Assembly: GCA_032251515.1 (NCBI GenBank)
Contig: JAVVDU010000005.1
Location: 22,586 to 86,585, forward strand
Reading direction: 5' to 3'
From: Carthagonibacter sp032251515
Lineage (GTDB): Bacteria > Gemmatimonadota > Gemmatimonadetes > Palauibacterales > Palauibacteraceae
Length of the DNA stretch: 64,000 nt
Shown here: piece after piece, positions 61,053 to 64,000 of the stretch
How the letters are laid out: each line of letters opens with the position of its first letter
Numbering within the stretch: the stretch's first letter is position 1
Translations under genes and position numbers: made by a program
The notes under the pieces: generated by a model
Told to the model about the DNA's origin: nothing
Seen by the model: the letters and a program-made list of their open reading frames with translations, nothing else
The model's database searches: none

Positions 61053-61075
61053 GCAACGTCAACACGATGTGTTGC
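61053..61075. promoter_or_regulatory. Inverted repeat between the ABC-2 operon and dapF
   Basis: CAACAC-GAT-GTGTTG (61060-61074), nested in GCAAC...GTTGC (61053-61075). On the minus strand it overlaps TTGACG (61057-61062), the only good -35 candidate for the ABC operon, so it may be a repressor operator. It lies about 67 bases upstream of the ATPase start and 100 upstream of dapF. Confidence 0.5.
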
Positions 61076-61174
61076 AGTTGGTTACGACTCAGATACACGA
61101 ACCGGGAGCCGGGGACGGCGCGCCGCCGCGTCTTCGCCTTGCCGCGTCCGGCGCGCGGCGCCTATCCTCCCGCC

Positions 61175-62005
61175 ATGGTTCCCTTCGCCAAGTACACCGG
61201 GGCGGGCAACGACTTCGTCATCGCCCGGGCCGATCCGCGGTCCGAGGCCGTCGGGCCGGAACTGGCGCGCCGCGTCTGCGCACGCCGCACCGGCGTCGGC
61301 GTGGACGGACTGATCCTCGTGCGCCCGCGCCCGGGCGGGATCCGCGCCCGCTTTTTCAATCCCGACGGATCGGAATTCTCGACCTGCGGAAACGGGAGCC
61401 GCTGCGCGGCACGCTTCGCGCGCGACGAGGGCCTGACCGGGCCCGGCCGCTTCGTGCTCGAGACGTCCGCGGGGGAGATCGGCTGCGAGGTGGACGGGGA
61501 GCGCGTGGCGCTGGAATACCGGATCCGGGTCGCGCTGCGCGGTCCGCTCCGCGTGCCGGGACCCGTCGGGCCGGCTGACGCTCACCTCGTGGAGATCGGC
61601 GTCCCCCACCTCGTGGTGCCGCTCGCCGACCTGCCCGAGGGGCCCATAGAGGGGGTCTGCAGGCCCCTGCGGCACCTCGCCGAGCTGGGCCCCGGGGGCG
61701 CGAACGTGAACCTCGTCTCCCTGGACGGGCCGGGAGCCGGCGGCGGCGCGATCCGCACGTTCGAGCGGGGCGTGGAGGGCGAAACCCTGGCCTGCGGAAG
61801 CGGCTCCATGGCGGCGGCCTTCGCCCTCCGCGCGGCTGGCCTCGCGGGAGAGCGGCTCGCCCTGCGGGTGCGGGGCGGTGATACGCTGGAGATCCACATC
61901 CTCGACGACGCGCCCCCCGACGGCGGCCTCCGGCGTGTCGGGCTCGCGGGCCCGGCCGTGCGGCTGTTCGAGGGCGCCTTCCCGGACGCGATCCTCGCGC
62001 CGTGA
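61175..62005 (+). CDS. dapF: Diaminopimelate epimerase
   Basis: DapF (276 aa) interconverts LL- and meso-diaminopimelate for lysine and peptidoglycan synthesis. Both catalytic Cys are in their motifs: Cys71 in DGSEFSTCGNGSRC and Cys207 in ETLACGSGSM; KYTGAGNDFVI opens the protein. ATG 61175; no strong Shine-Dalgarno. Coupled to mutY by a GTGA overlap. Confidence 0.95.
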   Translation: MVPFAKYTGAGNDFVIARADPRSEAVGPELARRVCARRTGVGVDGLILVRPRPGGIRARFFNPDGSEFSTCGNGSRCAARFARDEGLTGPGRFVLETSAGEIGCEVDGERVALEYRIRVALRGPLRVPGPVGPADAHLVEIGVPHLVVPLADLPEGPIEGVCRPLRHLAELGPGGANVNLVSLDGPGAGGGAIRTFERGVEGETLACGSGSMAAAFALRAAGLAGERLALRVRGGDTLEIHILDDAPPDGGLRRVGLAGPAVRLFEGAFPDAILAP

Positions 62006-63120
62006 CGGACGCCTCGGACCCGTCGCCGCCGCCCGGTGCCGCGGGGCGGACGGCGGACGACGCCGGGACCCGCGCGGCCGTGGCGTGCCTCCTCGCGTGG
62101 TTCCGGTCGCGCGAGCGCGACGTCCCGTGGGACGGCGACCCGGATCCGTACCGTGTCTGGGTGGCCGAGGTGATGGCGCAGCAGACCCGCCTGGCCGTGG
62201 TCCGCGAGCGCCTCGCCGCCTTCCTGGACCGGTTCCCGGACCTGGACGCCCTCGCGGCGGCCGACACCGACGACGTGCTGAAGGCGTGGGAGGGGCTCGG
62301 GTACTACGCTCGCGCCCGCAACCTGCAGCGCGCCGCCCGCGCCGTCGCCGGGCGCCACGGCGGCCGCCTGCCCTCCGACCCCCAGCGGCTGCGGGAGCTT
62401 CCGGGCATCGGGCCGTACACGGCGGGGGCCATCGCCAGCCTCGCGTTCGGCCGGCGCGAGCCCGCCGTGGACGGGAACGTGCGCCGCGTGCTGGCACGCC
62501 TGCACGACCTCGAGCGGCCGTCGCCGGCGGAGCTGGACGCCGCGGCGCGGGACCTGCTCGCCGCCGCGCCCGGACCGCCGGGGGAGGTGAACCAGGCCCT
62601 GATGGACCTGGGCGGCGCCGTCTGCACGCCGCGTCGGCCCCGCTGCGGGCGCTGTCCCCTGGCGGACGCGTGCATCGCCCGGGCGCGCGGCACGCAGGAG
62701 AAGCGCCCCGCGCGCCGGCGCCGCGCCGTCCTTCCCCACCACGACATCGCCGTGGCCGTCACCCGGCGCGACGGCCGCATCCTCATCGGGCGCCGTCCCG
62801 AAGACGGCCTGCTCGGCGGCCTGTGGGAGTTTCCCGGCGGCAAGGTGGCCGGCGGCGAGACGCCCGCCGCGGCCGCGGGGCGCGAGCTGCGCGAGGAGAT
62901 GTGCGTGGAGGCCGAGATCGGCGCTCCGATCGCCGTGGTAGAGCACGCATACAGCCACTTCCGGATCACCCTGCACGCGTTCGAGGCACGCTGGACGGCC
63001 GGCGAGCCCTGCGGGCGGGCGGTCAGCGATTGGCGATGGGTCCGGCCCTCGGAGCTGGGGGGATACGCCTTCCCGGCGGCGAACCGCCGGGTGCTGGAGC
63101 GGATCGCCGGAGCGGGGTGA
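62002..63120 (+). CDS. mutY: A/G-specific adenine glycosylase MutY with fused NUDIX domain
   Basis: A 372-aa MutY that removes adenine mispaired with 8-oxoguanine. Catalytic Glu56 in AEVMAQQTRL, HhH ELPGIGPYTAGAI, Asp157 in VDGNVRRVL, and the iron-sulphur loop Cys208-x6-Cys215-x2-Cys218-x5-Cys224. The C-terminal part is a NUDIX-like 8-oxoG recognition domain (WEFPGGKVAGGETPAAAA, RELREEM). GTG 62002 overlaps the dapF stop. Full length. Confidence 0.95.
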   Translation: MTDASDPSPPPGAAGRTADDAGTRAAVACLLAWFRSRERDVPWDGDPDPYRVWVAEVMAQQTRLAVVRERLAAFLDRFPDLDALAAADTDDVLKAWEGLGYYARARNLQRAARAVAGRHGGRLPSDPQRLRELPGIGPYTAGAIASLAFGRREPAVDGNVRRVLARLHDLERPSPAELDAAARDLLAAAPGPPGEVNQALMDLGGAVCTPRRPRCGRCPLADACIARARGTQEKRPARRRRAVLPHHDIAVAVTRRDGRILIGRRPEDGLLGGLWEFPGGKVAGGETPAAAAGRELREEMCVEAEIGAPIAVVEHAYSHFRITLHAFEARWTAGEPCGRAVSDWRWVRPSELGGYAFPAANRRVLERIAGAG

Positions 63121-63209
63121 GGGGGGGGGACCGGCGTCGGCATCGGTCTCGGAGCACGCGGATCGTGGCGCGGGCGGGCGCGCGACCCGGGCAGCGTGAA
63201 GTGAATGGA

Positions 63210-63225
63210 GGTCTCGGGCGAGACC
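63210..63225. other. Small inverted repeat after mutY
   Basis: GGTCTC-GGGC-GAGACC, a 6-bp stem in the 195-base gap between mutY and the convergent HNH gene. Weak terminator candidate. Confidence 0.25.
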
Positions 63226-63315
63226 GGTGCGGTTCGGAATCTGCAGTGGTTCCGTGCCCGTCTCCGGGAGCCAGTTCCGTGCCCGGCCTCGGCTCCCCGA
63301 CCTCAGCCGCCGCTG

Positions 63316-64000
63316 TCACGCCCCGCCGTCCTCCTCCGCGCGGGCCATCGCCTCCATGGCGCGGCGCCACACCGGCTCCGGGACCTCCATCTCGTGCCGC
63401 CAGCGGGCCCCCGCGGTCGTCGCGTCGGGCCGGGCCCCGCGGGTCCGGGTCTCTCTCGTGAGGGCCGCCACCGGGTCCGGGCCCAGGCGCGGCGCGGGCT
63501 CCGGCCGCGTGACGACGAGCTGCCCTCGCGGGTCCCGGAACGCGAGCCGCCCGAGACAGGTCTCCACCCGCCAGCCCCCCTCGTGCACGAGCCGGTGATG
63601 GTGGCCGCACAGCAGCACGAGGTTCGCCAGCGAGGTCTCGCCCCCGTCCGCCCAGTGCTTCACGTGGTGCGCGTCGGTGAACCGCAGCCCGCAGCCGGGG
63701 AAGCGGCAGCCGCGGTCCCGCGCCTCCAGCGCCCGGCGCAGCGCGGGCGGCACCGTGCGGGTGCGGCGGCCGACGTCGAGGATCGAGGTGTTCCTTCCGT
63801 GCGTGACGCGGACGACGGACGCGTCGCAGGCGATCCGGCGGGACGTTTCAGCTGAAACGCGAGTCCCGTCGTCCAGTTCGGAGCGGCCGGGGGCAGGGGG
63901 CGGGGGCTCCGGCGCCGGCCCCGCGGCCCCTGGCCCCGCGGCGTCCAGCCCCTGCGCCTCGAGCCCCGCGGCGTCGACGTGGAGCAGGACCTGGTAGCGG
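63316..64000 (-). CDS. DUF222/13E12-type HNH endonuclease, 5' part missing
   Basis: The gene runs off the right edge; 228 codons are visible. Sequence order matches the DUF222/13E12-repeat family: RYQVLLHVD, VSAETSRRIACDASVV, ILDVGRRTRTVPPALRRAL, then the HNH nuclease ARDRGCRFPGCGLRFTDAHH with HWADGGETSLANLVLLCGHH. These are multicopy, mobile-like nucleases in high-GC bacteria. The variable, Pro-rich linker (GPAPEPPPPAPGRSE) is typical. Confidence 0.85.
   Translation of the reverse strand, partial: RYQVLLHVDAAGLEAQGLDAAGPGAAGPAPEPPPPAPGRSELDDGTRVSAETSRRIACDASVVRVTHGRNTSILDVGRRTRTVPPALRRALEARDRGCRFPGCGLRFTDAHHVKHWADGGETSLANLVLLCGHHHRLVHEGGWRVETCLGRLAFRDPRGQLVVTRPEPAPRLGPDPVAALTRETRTRGARPDATTAGARWRHEMEVPEPVWRRAMEAMARAEEDGGA

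Overview
The window is a very GC-rich (roughly 70% by eye), gene-dense piece of a Gram-negative bacterial chromosome. Outer-membrane features (a TonB-dependent receptor with a carboxypeptidase-regulatory N-terminus, beta-barrel proteins, many lipoproteins, an ExbB-type channel), a GWxTD-domain lipoprotein and a TatA/B protein suggest a Gemmatimonadota-like member of the FCB group. That placement is inference; no rRNA or tRNA gene is visible to test it.

Layout. 1-502: start of a purple-acid-phosphatase-like lipoprotein cut by the left edge. 702-5336: lon, then a coupled pyrophosphate-type phosphofructokinase/HAD phosphatase pair. 5633-12263: a lipoprotein, msrA, a ZIP transporter, rph, a cupin, a small HxH membrane protein, carbonic anhydrase and a secreted protein, which is coupled to a propeller lipoprotein (12260-13315). 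13245-24308: tatA/B, an HNH nuclease, priA, a carboxypeptidase-regulatory/epimerase/histone-deacetylase-like operon, a sigma-70 factor diverging from a PP2C phosphatase, and an HD hydrolase. 24343-29407: a malic enzyme-phosphotransacetylase fusion, a RemA-like protein and an outer-membrane barrel. 29440-36243 is the accessory-looking stretch: an orphan AAA/STAND-type ATPase with its own AT-rich promoter and operator-like palindrome, a PEP-repeat lipoprotein, and a four-gene secreted/lipoprotein operon centred on a leishmanolysin-like protease with a DNRLRE domain inside its catalytic domain.

36360-43058 is a minus-strand operon GWxTD lipoprotein - lytic transglycosylase - polA. 43285-47164 holds a TonB-dependent receptor and an ExbB-like protein separated by a strong hairpin. 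47213-52733 is a complete oligopeptide ABC transporter (binding protein, two permeases, two ATPases) whose genes all overlap. 52820-57664 is a glycine-cleavage operon (gcvH, gcvPA, an MBL-fold hydrolase, gcvPB, lipoate/octanoyl transferase) behind a good sigma-70 promoter; gcvT is absent. 57835-59487 holds an orphan Phd/YefM-type antitoxin-like gene, a DUF1707/LiaF-like protein and a small transcription unit with a near-perfect anti-Shine-Dalgarno complement. 59488-63120 has an ABC-2 transporter diverging from dapF-mutY, and the right edge cuts a DUF222/13E12-type HNH nuclease.

Co-ordination visible in the sequence: eight same-strand gene pairs overlap by exactly four bases (ATGA, GTGA or CTGA), implying pervasive translational coupling. 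Convergent pairs are separated by strong GC-rich hairpins without U tracts. Several lipoproteins carry an acidic tether right after the lipidated cysteine that resembles the Bacteroidota surface-export signal.
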